Assembly (NCBI GenBank): GCA_022885665.1 | Contig: JAGQDJ010000633.1 | Coordinates: 992,001-1,056,000 of the forward strand | Direction: 5' to 3' | Length of the DNA stretch: 64,000 nucleotides | DNA from: Triops longicaudatus | Taxonomy: Eukaryota > Arthropoda > Branchiopoda > Notostraca > Triopsidae | Shown here: piece by piece, positions 49,401 through 61,045 of the stretch | How positions within the stretch are numbered: the first letter of the stretch is position 1 | How the letters are laid out: every line of letters begins with the position of its first letter | Translations under genes and position numbers: made by a program | The notes under the pieces: model-generated | The model's database searches: none | What the model was told of the DNA's origin: nothing | What the model saw: only the letters and a program-made list of their open reading frames with translations

Positions 49401-51006
49401 GAAGAACATGACCTTCAATGTAGATGAAGAACTCTTGTTTAAATTCTTGGCCTTCTGGGGCTTTAAGCAATCCGATTTAGAGTTGGAACGCTTAGAGGAA
49501 TCCGAATTAGATATGCATCGCAATCTGAATGCAGCAACTTCCTTGTCAGCCATACGATATTATTTTGGTACATTGCAGTTGGATTTGCGTCAGGTAATTT
49601 AATGCGGTAAGAAGCAAGAATATATAGCGTTAACAAATCCTTTGCTTTTCAGGTACGCTTGAGCGTTTTTACGTCCAGCAAGCTATCCCCAGAATTACAG
49701 AGTATTAAAAACAAGCTTGGCCTGACCCTAATCAAGTTCGAGGATGCCAACATTGAATTAAATCCTTTCACCAAACTTCATCCTTTCGAAACGGCACACT
49801 TCCTGCTTGATTCTATTGGAAAGCATTACAAGAGTGAGTTAAGATCCCAGTCGCATCAAATCCTCGGTTCTGTGGATTTCTTGGGCAATCCTCTTGGATT
49901 TGTAAACGACGTATCGGAAGGTGTATCCGGATTGCTTAGTGATGGCAACGTGGGTGTATTGGTCAAAAACGTTGCGCATGGATTATCCAACTCAGCAGCT
50001 AAAATGACGGGTTAGCTTAATGAAAAAACGCACATACCGAAATATACCTCAAATGTTCCTTTTTCATAGGCTCTTTATCCGACCAATTGGGACGAATGAC
50101 GTTGGATGATCAGCATGAAGAAGCTCGCCAACGCATACTGCGTGAGAGAGACCGAGGCACCGGCGCATGGAGAGCGCTAGGCTTAGGCCTGTATGGTGGT
50201 TTGACTTCCGTAGTCAGTCAGACATTCCAAGGAGCTGCAACGGAAGGCTTTACGGGTTTCTTTACCGGCTTGGGCAAAGGAATGATCGGTACTGTAACGA
50301 AACCAGCCGTAGGCGTTTTGGATTTAGCGGCTGGTATGGCATCCGCCGTTAGGGAATCCTCTAAAAGGTTGTGAATATTTTATTATTCTTGCAACTCATG
50401 TAATGACAAAGTGATTTTACCCAGTGGGAACAAAATAACACCAGAACGGCTGAGGTTGCCCAGACTGGTTGCCGGCCCAGGCGGCTTACTTCCACGGTAC
50501 TCTCAGTTGCAAGCGCAGGGACAATTCTGGCTTTACCAGTTGAATGGTCAAGATTACACTGAGCAGTAAGTTAAAAAAAAAAAAAAAAAAAAAATAAGAG
50601 ACAATGTTTGTTATTATTTTCTCTGTTTTTCTCACGCAGGCTTGTTTCTTTTGAAACGCTCCGTAGTGGTGTGGACGATTTGTATTTGCTGTTGTCTACA
50701 CGCACTTGCTGGGTTTTTAGTCTACATCGTGCTCAGCAGCAAAGTAATAGTAACGTTTGGGTAAGTGTGCCTCTTAGTGAACTGCAAGATTGGAAAGCTA
50801 GTCAAGAATCGAGCTACGAAGGACCGCGACATTACGTCGAGTTAGTATTACACAGCGTGGATGGATCCGAGCATCGACCAAATTTGAGGTGTGATAGTCA
50901 GGAAATAGCATTGCGTGTAGTGCAGGAAATTCTTTACGCCAAAAACAGTTTTGAACAAAATCGTCAGACACTGTCTCTTGGTCATTTACGCTCCGATCAA
51001 GATTGA
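34451..51006 (+). CDS. VPS13D: VPS13D bridge-like lipid transfer protein (38 exons)
   Basis: Rod-shaped lipid channel at organelle contacts, needed for mitochondrial clearance and peroxisome biogenesis in known animals. Exons: 34451-34547, 34684-35054, 35248-35502, 35573-35737, 35795-37124, 37197-37326, 37406-37529, 37614-37759, 37820-37922, 38014-38192, 38246-38898, 39258-39675, 39778-40113, 40284-40618, 40675-41028, 41255-41442, 41582-41991, 42266-42936, 42999-43162, 43230-43437, 43544-43625, 43694-44033, 44086-44425, 44600-44763, 44840-45195, 45351-45844, 45913-46135, 46213-47056, 47291-47901, 48192-48589, 48646-48824, 48880-49029, 49092-49319, 49384-49593, 49653-50010, 50070-50367, 50425-50565, 50640-51006. 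Total 12420 nt, 4139 residues, in the VPS13D range. The chorein N-terminus begins MLEGLVAWLLNNYLGRYLEN. A UBA domain at about aa 2470-2515 separates VPS13D from VPS13A-C. VAB/SHR-type repeats, an ATG2-like C region and a C-terminal PH-like segment follow. Confidence 0.97.
38899..39257 (+). repeat. AT-rich TAACTAATTA-like degenerate repeat in a VPS13D intron
   Basis: Around 38998-39070 the intron consists largely of variants of TTAACTA, ACTAATTA and GATTAACT. It is simple, imperfect and confined to the intron. A similar composition occurs in a P450 intron near 26695-26758. Confidence 0.5.
44600..44763 (+). CDS. VPS13D: UBA-domain exon of VPS13D
   Basis: This exon encodes VEQLASLGFKEEDCQTALK and then DIEEAALWLTQNA, a standard three-helix ubiquitin-associated fold with the G-F loop. 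Ubiquitin binding by this domain is established for VPS13D. It is flanked by phase-1 and phase-0 junctions, so it is not a simple removable cassette. Confidence 0.93.
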
Positions 51007-51845
51007 ACTATTCCGTGTTTTAGAGTAGTCAATATTCCGATTTTCTAGCCATGAAAATCTTGCAAGTTGATTGTGATTGTTTATAGAGGATTTACCTGCA
51101 CATTTTAGCTAGGATATCTTTTAAACTGTATTAAAAGAGTATGACATTGTTGAGCGCATGAGTATACATTTTTGAATGTAAAAAATCTTTTCATGTCAGC
51201 GTTGCAGAGAGCGAGCCTGTATACCCAAAGCACAGTAAATACACTTTAATTAAATCGTAATTTTTGAAACCTGTGACTACCGTTTTCTCGGATATTGACA
51301 AAGCGATGTTAGTTTAACCTTTCGAGAGTCGCATAACAAATTCTTCGATTTCCACGTTCTAGCATATTGCAGTCCTATCAGAACTCTTTTACAACAGATA
51401 ATACATGGCCATCAATTTAAAACATTTTATACAGTCGTAGCCTAGACTTTGTTGTAGTCCAGGCTATTTAGACGTTTTATTGCATTTATGACGTATGCAT
51501 AAATTGTTTGAGGGTGCACAAAATCGGGAAATTTTTGTTAAGGTAGTGACATTGAGTAGCCTTGCTTCACTCAATTATGGCCGGTGAATAGGCCTTCTCA
51601 TTTTTACGATTTTTAAGATTTTCGTTACAATTGTTGAATCACTCCGATCGCGGTTCGCAGTCGCAGCCGCTGCTTGGCGCGTCCGAACCTTATAAACAAG
51701 TTAGGAAGAAAAAGCATCAACAACGCAACTTACGAATTTAAACACTTAATTACCAAGTCACAGTTGGTTCCATTCTGAGGTAAATTTTTAACACCTGTCA
51801 GAATTTTACCAGCGTCAAATTATTCCGCTCTACTTTGCAGCCAGA
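51007..51845. other. Intergenic region VPS13D to SETDB1 (same strand)
   Basis: An ATTAAA at 51130-51135 is a plausible VPS13D poly(A) signal, 124 nt past the stop. The remainder has no supported exon and should include the SETDB1 promoter. Confidence 0.5.
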
Positions 51846-54800
51846 ATGGACGACATAGAAGGTATACCTGAACGTCAGAGCTCCTTTGCTAGCGAGTCTA
51901 CGAAAAGAAAAAGCAGATGTGCCGTTTGTGAATCATGCAGTAATTTAAAGAAGGCATCGCGTTTAGATTGCCGTTATTTCTCTTTGCCTATAACGGCTGG
52001 TAAGCATTGGAGCCTTTGCTCACGATGCTCAGAGCAGTCAAGTTCTTATGAAGAAGTAAGTGATGAGCCTAGTAATCTCACAGTGAGTTTCGTATTGCTA
52101 ATACTTTGACATTGATGCTGTTTTGGGAAAAAATAAGGAATTAATCCAGATGATAAAGGAGAAAAAACCCGTGTGTGACGCTCCAAATCCTCCCGAGAGA
52201 ATGACTGTTCTATTATCCGATTCGGATGATGAAACGGATGATGCCAACTTAGAAACTTCTTGTAATATATCTCAGTTTTCCGTAGGTTAGAGACTCTTAA
52301 CCCCTTAAATAACTTAGGTGATAATGATATTGTAGCGGTCGAAGGGGACCTAGAAAAACTCGTATCGGAAAGCTTGGTAATATTTGATTTCAAAGGCCAG
52401 TTAGACGCCTTGGAGAAACGAACCGACAGTGCCTGGACCTCCGTAGAAGGTAAGCCTCTTCTGCTTGTACTCTTCGTTCCTTTACTCTGTCTCTTTGTAG
52501 AAAAGATCCCCTCTTTACAGGCGGATTTGCGTGACCTTGAGAGAAGTATAGATAAACTTCGAACACTGTATTACTCGCAACCTGCATGCCGGTTCCAGGT
52601 AGGCTTTATAATAAATACGTTATTAAGCAAGTAGATTAATCGACTTTTCTTTAGCATTTACCTTCACTGGATATTTCAGACGAGACCGAGGGTCGGTCAA
52701 CCCCATCTTCGTTTGTTAGTGGTAGACCAAAATATTCAGCTGTAGCCGGAATTACCCGGCTCGAAAAGAAGCCTGCTCATGCAAAAGATGAAGCTGGCGA
52801 AGTAAATTGGGAAATCATATCTAAACTTAAATCAAGCTCTGACTGGCAAATATACTTTCACACGTCTTGGGGAAGATTGTAGCATTATCCGCCAAGGAAC
52901 AAAAAGAGCTGCCTTCCTTACCTCGTGTAGGACAGTTATTTAGACCTGTGCTGAAAGAGGACACGCTGGTTTATGTGAAGCGCAATAGAAGTAACGCTCT
53001 GCGCTATCCCTGGGTCAAAGCTCGCGTGATGGGCAGTGAAAAGAACAACCAGGAGAAAGTAAATAATTGCTGAAATTGGCACAAGTTTCGTTAACCGCGC
53101 TGTTGTAGCTTCTTTACAAGATACGTTACAGTGATGGCAAAACACGAACGTTAGAAGGTAGAGATATAGCTTATTCTACACCTTCCTCAGTTCAGTATCC
53201 CGTCGGTACTCGTATCATTGCTCAGTATATCGACGAACAAGACGAGGATATGAAGAAAATGAACCCTGTTCGATATTATGCTGGAATAGTTGCAGAACCT
53301 CCTAAACTCGTTAACAGATATCGGTAAATGTCAAAATTAATTGTATAAATTTACCATCTTGTTTCCCTTTCCTAGGTACTTGATCTTTTTTGATGATGGT
53401 TATGCGCAGTATGCCAGTCATGATCAAATCCTGCTAGTTCTCATGCAATCCGCGAATGTCGCGTTTGATATCCATGAGGACACACGAAGTTTTGTGGAAG
53501 ACTATTTAGCCAAGTACCCTGAACGAGCAATGGTGAAGCTTCAAAAAGGCCAACCGCTAAAAACGGAATGGAATGGTATTTTCTGATTCTTATTTTATTT
53601 ATCAATCAGTATTTCTTTGTCCGTATTTGACCATCCTGTGGGTTTCTAACTTAAGGGCAGTGGTGGTATGGACGTGTCATCGATGTAGACGCATCGTTGG
53701 TTAGGATCTATTTCGACGCAGATAATCGAGACGAATGGATCTACCGTGGGTCGACACGTTTGGGACCCTTGTATGTTGCGATGCATACTGCGGAAACTAG
53801 GAAACACCAAGGGCTTCAAAGGGCGCGCCATGATGTCTCAGCCATTGCTCATATGAAGAAGGTCAGTACGAATGGAACATTAACGACAGTCTTAAAGATG
53901 TTCGTATCTTCCAGCAGCGCAATACACCATATGTAGAATACACGAGAGCACAGGACAACGAGCAGGAAGACGCTACAAGTAATTCAGTGCTAGTCGTCTT
54001 TTGCGAATTATTAATTTCGTTGCTATAGAGTGGCAAGTCACCATCCCCAGTCGTGCAGTAGCCAGGAAAAGTACGGCAAAGAAAAGTGCTGAAGTCGTGG
54101 ACGACAAAGCCCGGGAGCCGAAACGCCTTGTGGAGCACAAAGGAATTATTAAAGTATTATTTGTTGTAAGAAAGGAAGTTCTTAAACGTGTTGGTTGTCT
54201 AGGATAATGCTAATCCTACAGATAAACAAATTGTCTTTAAACTTCATGATTGCGGCCCATCTTGCCTGGCTCACCAGACTAGTAGCCCAGGCAGATTTAA
54301 AGGATGCAATCCTCTCGCCATTCCAATGTATTGTGGTTGGGCAAGGTATTAGCCATACGAGCAAAAGCTTGATAGTTAATTACATTATAACAATAGAGAG
54401 CTGGTGAAACAAAATTCCATGGCCAAGCAAGTCGTTATGTACCGTGCCCCTTGTGGAAGACGTTTAAGAACGATGAAGGAAGTCCACCGATATCTGCGCT
54501 TGATAAATTCGGAAATGGGTGTGGATTTCTTTTGTTTCGAAGATTGGGTTCGCTGTTTTGCAGAGTTTGTTCCAGACAATGTCAAGTTTTCTATGAAGGT
54601 ATTTACGACTCCTATATAAATTCCCTCTTAATGTGGAAATCTGTGGAATGTGATAACTTATCTAGGAACAGTCGGTATAACTTCAGTTTATGTTTAGGAC
54701 ATTACTTTCGGCAAGGAAAAGGTTGCAGTCTCTTGTGTGAACGCTGTAGATACTGCCGAACCTGAAGCCATAGACTATTGTACGCAGAGAATGCCCAGTA

Positions 54801-56624
54801 GCAAAGTCAAATTAGTTTTAGACGAAAATTTTTTGGTCTGCTGCGACTGCACTGATAATTGCCAAGTAAAATCATTTTTTAGTCTTTTGTTGGTCATATG
54901 TATTATCATGGGATTTTTTTATTCGTCGCATAGAATAAAGAAAAATGTGCGTGTTGGCAGCTTACTATTCAGAATTCTGCGCGCGAAAACCGTGGGAAAC
55001 TTAATCAGGATGCTGGGTACAACTATCGACGGCTCTCTAACGTGCTTAGGACAGGCATCTATGAATGCAACTCGAGGTAATGTAACATTTAGGATACAAC
55101 TCTAGCAAATTTACGCGTGTATACGTATCTCTTTAGGTGTTCCTGCAAAAGCACATGTCTCAATCGTGTCGTACAGCATCCCATGAACTTGTTGCTGCAA
55201 GTATTCAAGACAGAAAACCGTGGATGGGGTATTCGTTGCCTGAATGACATTCCCAAAGGAGGTTTTATTTGTATCTATGCTGGGACCTTGTTAAGTGAAC
55301 AGGAGGCAAACCAAGTAAACTCTCGGACCGTCACATTAGAGCCGTTATTTAATTGTATAATTGTATATATGTGCGTCTGCATCAGATGGGCCAATGCGAC
55401 CAGTATTTTGCTGACTTGGATTATATCGAAGTTCAGGAAAGTCTTAAGGAAGGGTACGAACATGAAGCGCCACCGATGTCGGACAATGGTACTTTTTTCG
55501 TTTAGGACAATTAAGATTATTGCTTTAGTTCATATTTTAACTGTAAAATATCATTGGTAGAATCCGGCTTATCAGATAGCGATGATGACCTTCCATCTGC
55601 TAACAACGACAGAAATTCTGATACTGAATTTTGCCCCAGCCGTGCCTACATAGGAAAGCAGACACGAACAAGTGACGTAGTGGTAAATAGAGCAGCGCGT
55701 GACGTGAATAGCAAGTTTATGCGAAAAGTGTCTATTGAAGGTAAACTGCTAATTATTATTTGTCTTCGCAAAATAATAACAGAGAACAATGTGTTACGTT
55801 TGGAAGCGTACTTCGTGTTTTCATAGCATGCACGTTCGAGTGATTCCCCGTGATCAAAACTCCTTGGGGAGGTTTAACGTTAAGGAGAGATTTGTTAATG
55901 ACGCATGTCCGGTAACTCCTAAAACATTTTTCACTCCAATCTGACCCCCGGTCATTACCTTTTGAATTGCTAAGCGACTATAAACAATAGATCACATTGA
56001 TGCTATAATACGCCATAGGTATTATACAGACAAATTCGCGATATTCTGAAAGCTGCGGTACTTTCAAATGTTTCTTAAAACCTTTTTCGTTGTTGTATTT
56101 ATTATTTATTTATGGTCATTTCTTAATGCTTTAGTTAATTAATTAATTGATTTAATCTGTCATCGTACGCGAGCTAATAGTCTCAATTCTGGAAGAGGAA
56201 TAATTGGTTACGCAATTTGTAGGTCAGAAAGCAGGTCCAGTTAGCAACCCTTTGGAAGATAAAGCACCCAACGCTTCTTTGCGAGAATTCTACGGAGAAA
56301 ATGAGCAATGTTACGTCATGGATGCCAAAACTACCGGCAACATTGGTCGCTATTTGAATGTGAGTTGTCTCTTAAATTATTTCCTAACATTAATCTCGAC
56401 CTTTGTCATGTTTCCAGCATTCTTGTTCGCCTAACGTCTTTGTACAAAACGTATTTGTTGATACCCATGATCTGCGTTTTCCGTGGGTGGCGTTTTTCGC
56501 CAAGGTTTTTATCCGTGCTGGCACAGAGCTTACCTGGGATTATGCATACGAAGTTGGGAGTGTGGCTGATAAAGTGATGTACTGCGGCTGTGGCTCAGTT
56601 GTGTGTAAAGGTCGGTTATTATGA
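51846..56624 (+). CDS. SETDB1: Histone H3K9 methyltransferase SETDB1/eggless (20 exons)
   Basis: Nuclear heterochromatin enzyme that methylates H3 Lys9. Exons: 51846-52082, 52138-52261 (or from 52150), 52318-52449, 52501-52598, 52655-52801, 52876-53058, 53109-53323, 53376-53575, 53656-53861, 53915-53978, 54029-54153, 54203-54345, 54397-54598, 54698-54865, 54934-55076, 55137-55314, 55386-55488, 55561-55740, 56223-56359, 56418-56624; 3192 nt, 1063 residues. Tudor repeats lie at about aa 246-514 (FFDDGYAQY, WIYRGSTRL). An MBD follows (about 577-690; RAPCGRRLRTMKEV). The pre-SET Cys cluster is at about 690-800 (CCDCTDNCQ, KCACWQLTIQ, RCSCKSTC). SET has RGWGIR, GRYLNHSCSPNVFV and ELTWDYAYE, and post-SET CGCGSVVCKG. 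SET is split by an insert of about 100 residues, shorter than in human SETDB1. The N-terminal coiled-coil exons are the least certain. Confidence 0.95.
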
Positions 56625-56718
56625 GCGGATTTTTTAATCCCTTCCCCTTTTTCTCAGTATGGCTTGACAACTGAAGTGTGTGAAAGAGTGTTCCCGATGT
56701 ATTGATAAATGAAACACG

Positions 56719-56724
56719 TTTATT
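56719..56724 (-). terminator. Putative poly(A) signal of myotrophin
   Basis: TTTATT on the plus strand is AATAAA on the minus strand, about 210 nt past the myotrophin stop. Only 309 nt separate the convergent SETDB1 and myotrophin stops, so their 3' UTRs share or nearly share this region. Confidence 0.4.
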
Positions 56725-56933
56725 AACCGAGTGACAATTTCAGCTAGAAGTCGGGTATAAAAGCAGAAAGCTAACGACATGTTTGGAAAAATTTCCATGT
56801 TTTTTGGGAACGTTGATTAATAGCAAAATTTCGAAAGACTAGGTCGTCCACTTCTTGCTGAAACATTTTTTATGTTGAAGATATGGGGTTAATTTAGGGT
56901 GAACTTTGAATATTTTTTTCCCATTCAGAAAAC

Positions 56934-57491
56934 TCAGCGCAGTAAGGCTTTAATCTCGTCTTTTTCAGCGGCTTCAAGGTAGCTTTTTCCATCAGGGGCA
57001 GTGCCAGTTTTCTGTGCTCCCTATGAATCATAACTTAAAACCTTAGTGCCTTTAAAAAGTGTAACGACGTTTACTTTGCTTAGTAGCAGTCTGACGCAGT
57101 TCGTATGGCCTTCCCAAATGGCAGCCAAAAGCGGAGTTATTCCATGGGAATCAGTCGTCTAAACGAATTATTTCAATTAAAGACAAGGACTTGTTTGAAT
57201 AAGAAGGCACTTACGTTTGGATTGGCACCTTTCTCTAGTAAGTAGCTCAAAATTTTTTCTTGGCCATAATCAGCGGCATAAACTAGAGGTGGGCGTCCAT
57301 CAATTTCTTTATTAATATCTATGCCCTTCAAGTGAGGGCACAAATGAGACAAGGATTACTACAACCCGGCTTTAAAAACCGCATAGATTTCATTTCGAAT
57401 CATTATGTGCTTTGACGCTTACCTTTCCTTCCACATCTTTCTTCACTTGATCGAGCTCTCCATTTTTAATGTCCCAAACAAGATCACTCAT
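56934..57491 (-). CDS. MTPN: Myotrophin (V-1), small ankyrin-repeat protein
   Basis: Soluble ankyrin protein that, in known animals, binds actin capping protein and blocks barbed-end capping. Exons in transcript order: 57491-57423, 57325-57215, 57158-57075, 57020-56934; 351 nt, 116 residues, against about 118 for vertebrate myotrophin. It starts MSDLVWDIKNGELDQVK. Ankyrin repeats contain GRPPLVYAADYGQ, LLEKGANPN, HGITPLLAAIWEGH and LLLSKGA. It ends EKDEIKALLR before TGA. Gene structure is compact, and the start has a good initiation context. Confidence 0.93.
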
Positions 57492-58916
57492 TGTTCGCCT
57501 GTTCAAAAATTTCCTTAATTATTAAAGTTCACTACCTTGAATCGGCGACTTTAATACAGTCACTTTTAAGATAGGGGTACACTAAACATACTCCGTTTCG
57601 CAGATTTCAACAGCGCCACACACGCTCTCTGTACCTAACTGTGGGAACCCTAATCACTCTACCTTAACACAACGCACAGAGTTTAGAGAGGGAAGGTAGG
57701 TCCTTATATAAAAGTCTGTTACAAGGAAAAGAGGTCTTATGAGTATAGCAGGTAACTGATTAGCTGTAAAGTAGTAATTTTTGCACGGAGGAGATATAGC
57801 AAAAAGGATTCCAATTAGTCCTGTCCAACCAGCGAATTTTCTAAAGTAGTAACAAAAAGCCCATTAGGAAAGGCCTCAATGTTACCCTTGTATACTCTGT
57901 GGCACAATGCGAACATATAGTTTATTTTTTAATATTTTGCTTTTTCTATTAACAAAAAAAGGATTTTAGTGTTAAAATTAATTTAAGCTTTTTCCTATTG
58001 TCAAGCTTTTCGTTTGTCAAGCCGTACAACTCGTATTCGAGATAAGAGGGCTTTACTGTACTTCAAAAGTGGAGGTATTCCGAAGTTAAAATACACTGGG
58101 TCATTTATACGTATATGTCGCTGTGTCGCTCAAATCCACGACATCACTTTGCTGATTTTCACTTCAAAACCTTTTTCTAAAGGAATTAACTTTTCGCTCT
58201 CGTTTTCAGCTCGGATTCACAATGAAGCAGATTTGAAAAATCTCCAGGATATATTGTCCAGTGCCGTGTGTTTGGATCACGAACATTTGCGGATTTTCAG
58301 AAAGAACTTGGAGACATAAGTCGTAAAATCACAAAGTTATACGAGTAATAAAGCAAAAAAAAATAAGGTGGCAACGTATTTGAAGTCATACAGGCGCAAC
58401 CGTGAAAATAAATATTTTGAAATTTCCATGGGTTATTACTGTACGGCACTGTACGCCAGTTCGTGCGAGAATTAGTTTAACCCATTTAAGTACCGCATTT
58501 TGCGACAAGTGGGATTTACAGCTCTTGAAAAGCCTTTAGCTCGTAACGAGAGAATCGTGTAAAGCGGCTTACGGGTTTTCGTTCCTAACGTACGAGGTAT
58601 TACGTTGCTCCTTACATGGTGGCGCTATTTGATATTCGAGTCACTTCTTGCAAAAAGTGCCGACTCCTCAGGAGTGAACTCATTCTTCATGTCATTTTTT
58701 TTTTGTCTTTGTTTATTTCTGGTCTCTCCTTTGTTTATGTTAGGAAGTCGAATTTGAGAAATGTTAAGGCTAGAACTTTAAGCTACGTGGTTTGAAAATG
58801 TTTCAAAAAAGGACTTAAATCTTATTCCAACTGAGAGTTATTCAAATACTCTCACGAAGCGGATAAAGAAGTGAAACTAATTTGCTCTTGAACCTTATCC
58901 GAAGCAGATCATCACA
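57492..58916. other. Intergenic region between myotrophin and the DHHC gene (divergent)
   Basis: Contains both promoters. A spliced-looking frame at 58208-58319 is described separately. Otherwise no supported gene or repeat is seen. Confidence 0.45.
58208..58319 (+). CDS. Orphan coding-like exon, unknown protein
   Basis: After a strong acceptor (CTCTCGTTTTCAG) the frame encodes ARIHNEADLKNLQDILSSAV followed by a Leu/His/Arg-rich helical tail and TAA at 58317-58319. It reads like the last exon of a small helical protein. The upstream frame to 58014 is open but lacks a clear start. I do not recognise a family, and the 5' exons were not found. Confidence 0.3.
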
Positions 58917-61045
58917 ATGCCGTCACATTTGTCAAGAGCCTGCTCGTGTTGTGTCCAGGCTTTTAAATTTCTACCAGTTATCTTCATTGTCACAGTTTTA
59001 GTATGGTCCTATTATTCGTATGTCATACTGCTTTGTTTCTGTAAGTATGGAATTCATAGCTGATGTACATTTCAATTTAACGTGAAAATTGTATTTTATT
59101 CACAGTTGCTGTAGATAATATTATCCAAAGAATCGCGTACCTCCTGATGTACCATTTCTTTGTTATTATGCTATCATGGTCTTACTGGCAAACAATTTTC
59201 ACTCCTGTTGGTGTGGTTCCAAAAAGAGTAAGTGAACTTTAAGCTAGCTCTTTTTTCGAGGAATCTAATATCTCTTCTATTGGTAGTTCCAGCTCTCTGC
59301 GTCGGATGTCGAAAAATTAGAGCGAGCTGAAACACAAGAATCACAAAAACAGATCCTGGAACACTTGGCTGCAAATTTGCCTGTCGTGACCCGAACAACT
59401 TTTGGAGGTTCGAATATAGGCCTTCTTACCGCTCTCGTTCTTTTGTAGCCCCTAATCCCATGTTTGGTTATTTCACAAGCGTTTTAAATTGGATGGAAAT
59501 GTTATCCAAGTTGTAACGAAATTTACCTTATTAACCCTAACTAATAACATATCCTATCGTTACATTAATTTCTCAATGGTTTACACGTGTATGGTGGCAT
59601 GAAACAGGCTAAAACAGGTTAAATTAGATCTGAAAGTAAAGAAAAGAGCAGGGAATGTATTATCAAAGTACCTATGTGTCTGATTTACATCTAATTGTAT
59701 GAATTAAAATTCTAGTGCGTTATTGCGACAAGTGCCTTCTCATTAAGCCGGATAGAGCTCACCACTGCAGTGTTTGCGGTAGTTGCGTGCTCAAAATGGA
59801 CCATCACTGTCCATGGGTGAACAACTGCGTTGGATTTTCCAATTACAAATACTTCTTACTTTTTCTGGGCTACGCTGTCGTGTACTGCCTCTTCGTTGCT
59901 GCGACAACTTTACCTTACTTTGTCAAATTTTGGAAGGTAAAAGCGTCAGTCACTTCTCCCACTGTACTAACCTTATTCATTGCAGAATGAACTAGACGGC
60001 CTGACTGGGAGGTTTCATGTTTTATTTCTATTCTTCGTGGCTCTCATGTTCGCAGTCAGTTTAGTATCCCTCTTCGGTTACCATATTTTCCTAGTGTTAC
60101 GCAATAGGACGACACTAGGTAAGTTATAGCATTCAGTGGACATGGCAACTTCATTAAGTTACAATTGTAGAAGCATTCCGGCCTCCGTTGTTTCGTACTG
60201 GACCTGATAAGAATGGGTTTAGTCTAGGAAAGTACAATAACTTTATAGAAGTGTTTGGTGACGACAAAAGACTATGGTTCGTTCCCGTCTTCACTAGGTA
60301 AGCGACGCGATTTTTTATATTATTCGATTCTGTATTCTTATAATTTGCTTCTTTGTGTGCATTATATTATTTCGCTCTTCGGCACATTCTGTTCGCTTTA
60401 TTTTAATAATTTCGTTTCGTCGTTTTGTTCTGATACTGGTGACGAAAACAGTAGAGGCGAGGGTTCCACATTCCCGCGGGAGCCTGAGTTGTCTTCAGCT
60501 CCAGTACCTCCTACTTATGACTCAATGGGTGTCACTCATGCCCCATCCCCAGTATTCAGTGCTGTTACAGATCCAGCCAGGTTAGCCGAATCGGCATGAT
60601 TACCTTCACGTTTCCTTATATTCGTCCGTTTTCTAAATGATCGATACCCCACTCGTTAATTGCAGTTCCTCTATTTGTGCACACGCTTGTTTCCTTTTGT
60701 TGCGCTTTCTTTTTTCCATCTTTCACTTTATTAACTATAACGTGACTAGTTGCCCTTTTTATGTGATTTTTTTTTCTTTAGCATGGGAGACGGAATTGCA
60801 TTCCCTCAGCGAAATCTTGAAGAAGACAGAGATACACTGCTAGGAACTCAGCAAAGGTGGGGTGAAGAAGGCGGCGAGAGCTCAGATAGAAGTGGAGACG
60901 ACCATACAGTTGATCTTGTTGGAACTAGTTCGTTCTCAAGACAATCTTCCTATCGAGGTACATATCTATTGCATGCCAATTTATAGAAGTCTTTATAGTT
61001 TTCTCAATAGGCGGAAGCGTGACAGTAAACATGGAACCGGTCTAA
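58917..61045 (+). CDS. DHHC palmitoyltransferase (ZDHHC2/15/20-like)
   Basis: Integral membrane enzyme that S-acylates protein cysteines, usually at Golgi, endosomes or plasma membrane. Exons: 58917-59040, 59106-59227, 59287-59407, 59716-59936, 59986-60118, 60171-60297, optional 60452-60580, 60782-60957, 61011-61045. Without the cassette this gives 352 residues, with it 395. Four hydrophobic segments (about aa 17-40, 50-75, 160-180 and 205-230) flank the Cys-rich domain YCDKCLLIKPDRAHHCSVCG and DHHCPWVNNCVGFSNYKYF, with the catalytic Cys in DHHC. The TTxE-like motif reads RTTLEAF. The C-terminal SMGDGIAFPQR motif is typical of the ZDHHC2/15/20 subgroup. The last intron is 53 nt; failure to splice it gives an alternative end LLHANL at 60986. 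Confidence 0.94.
60452..60580 (+). CDS. In-frame cassette exon of the DHHC gene
   Basis: A 129-nt exon (43 residues) with acceptor GAAAACAG and donor GTTAGC; it enters and leaves with an AG carry. The peptide is Ser/Pro-rich, with PPTYDSMGVTHAPSPVF, and contains a PPxY sequence that could bind WW domains (inference). Inclusion splits the normally continuous VFTS-MGDG motif. Without it the protein is canonical. Confidence 0.65.

Noticed and set aside
50574..50594. Poly(A) run near the end of VPS13D
   Set aside because: It lies inside the last intron (50566-50639) and is a homopolymer tract, not a poly(A) site.
52286..52317. 32-nt intron in SETDB1 (donor at 52286)
   Set aside because: A frame-compatible donor at 52262 gives a 56-nt intron matching the local size class, so the very short intron is unnecessary.
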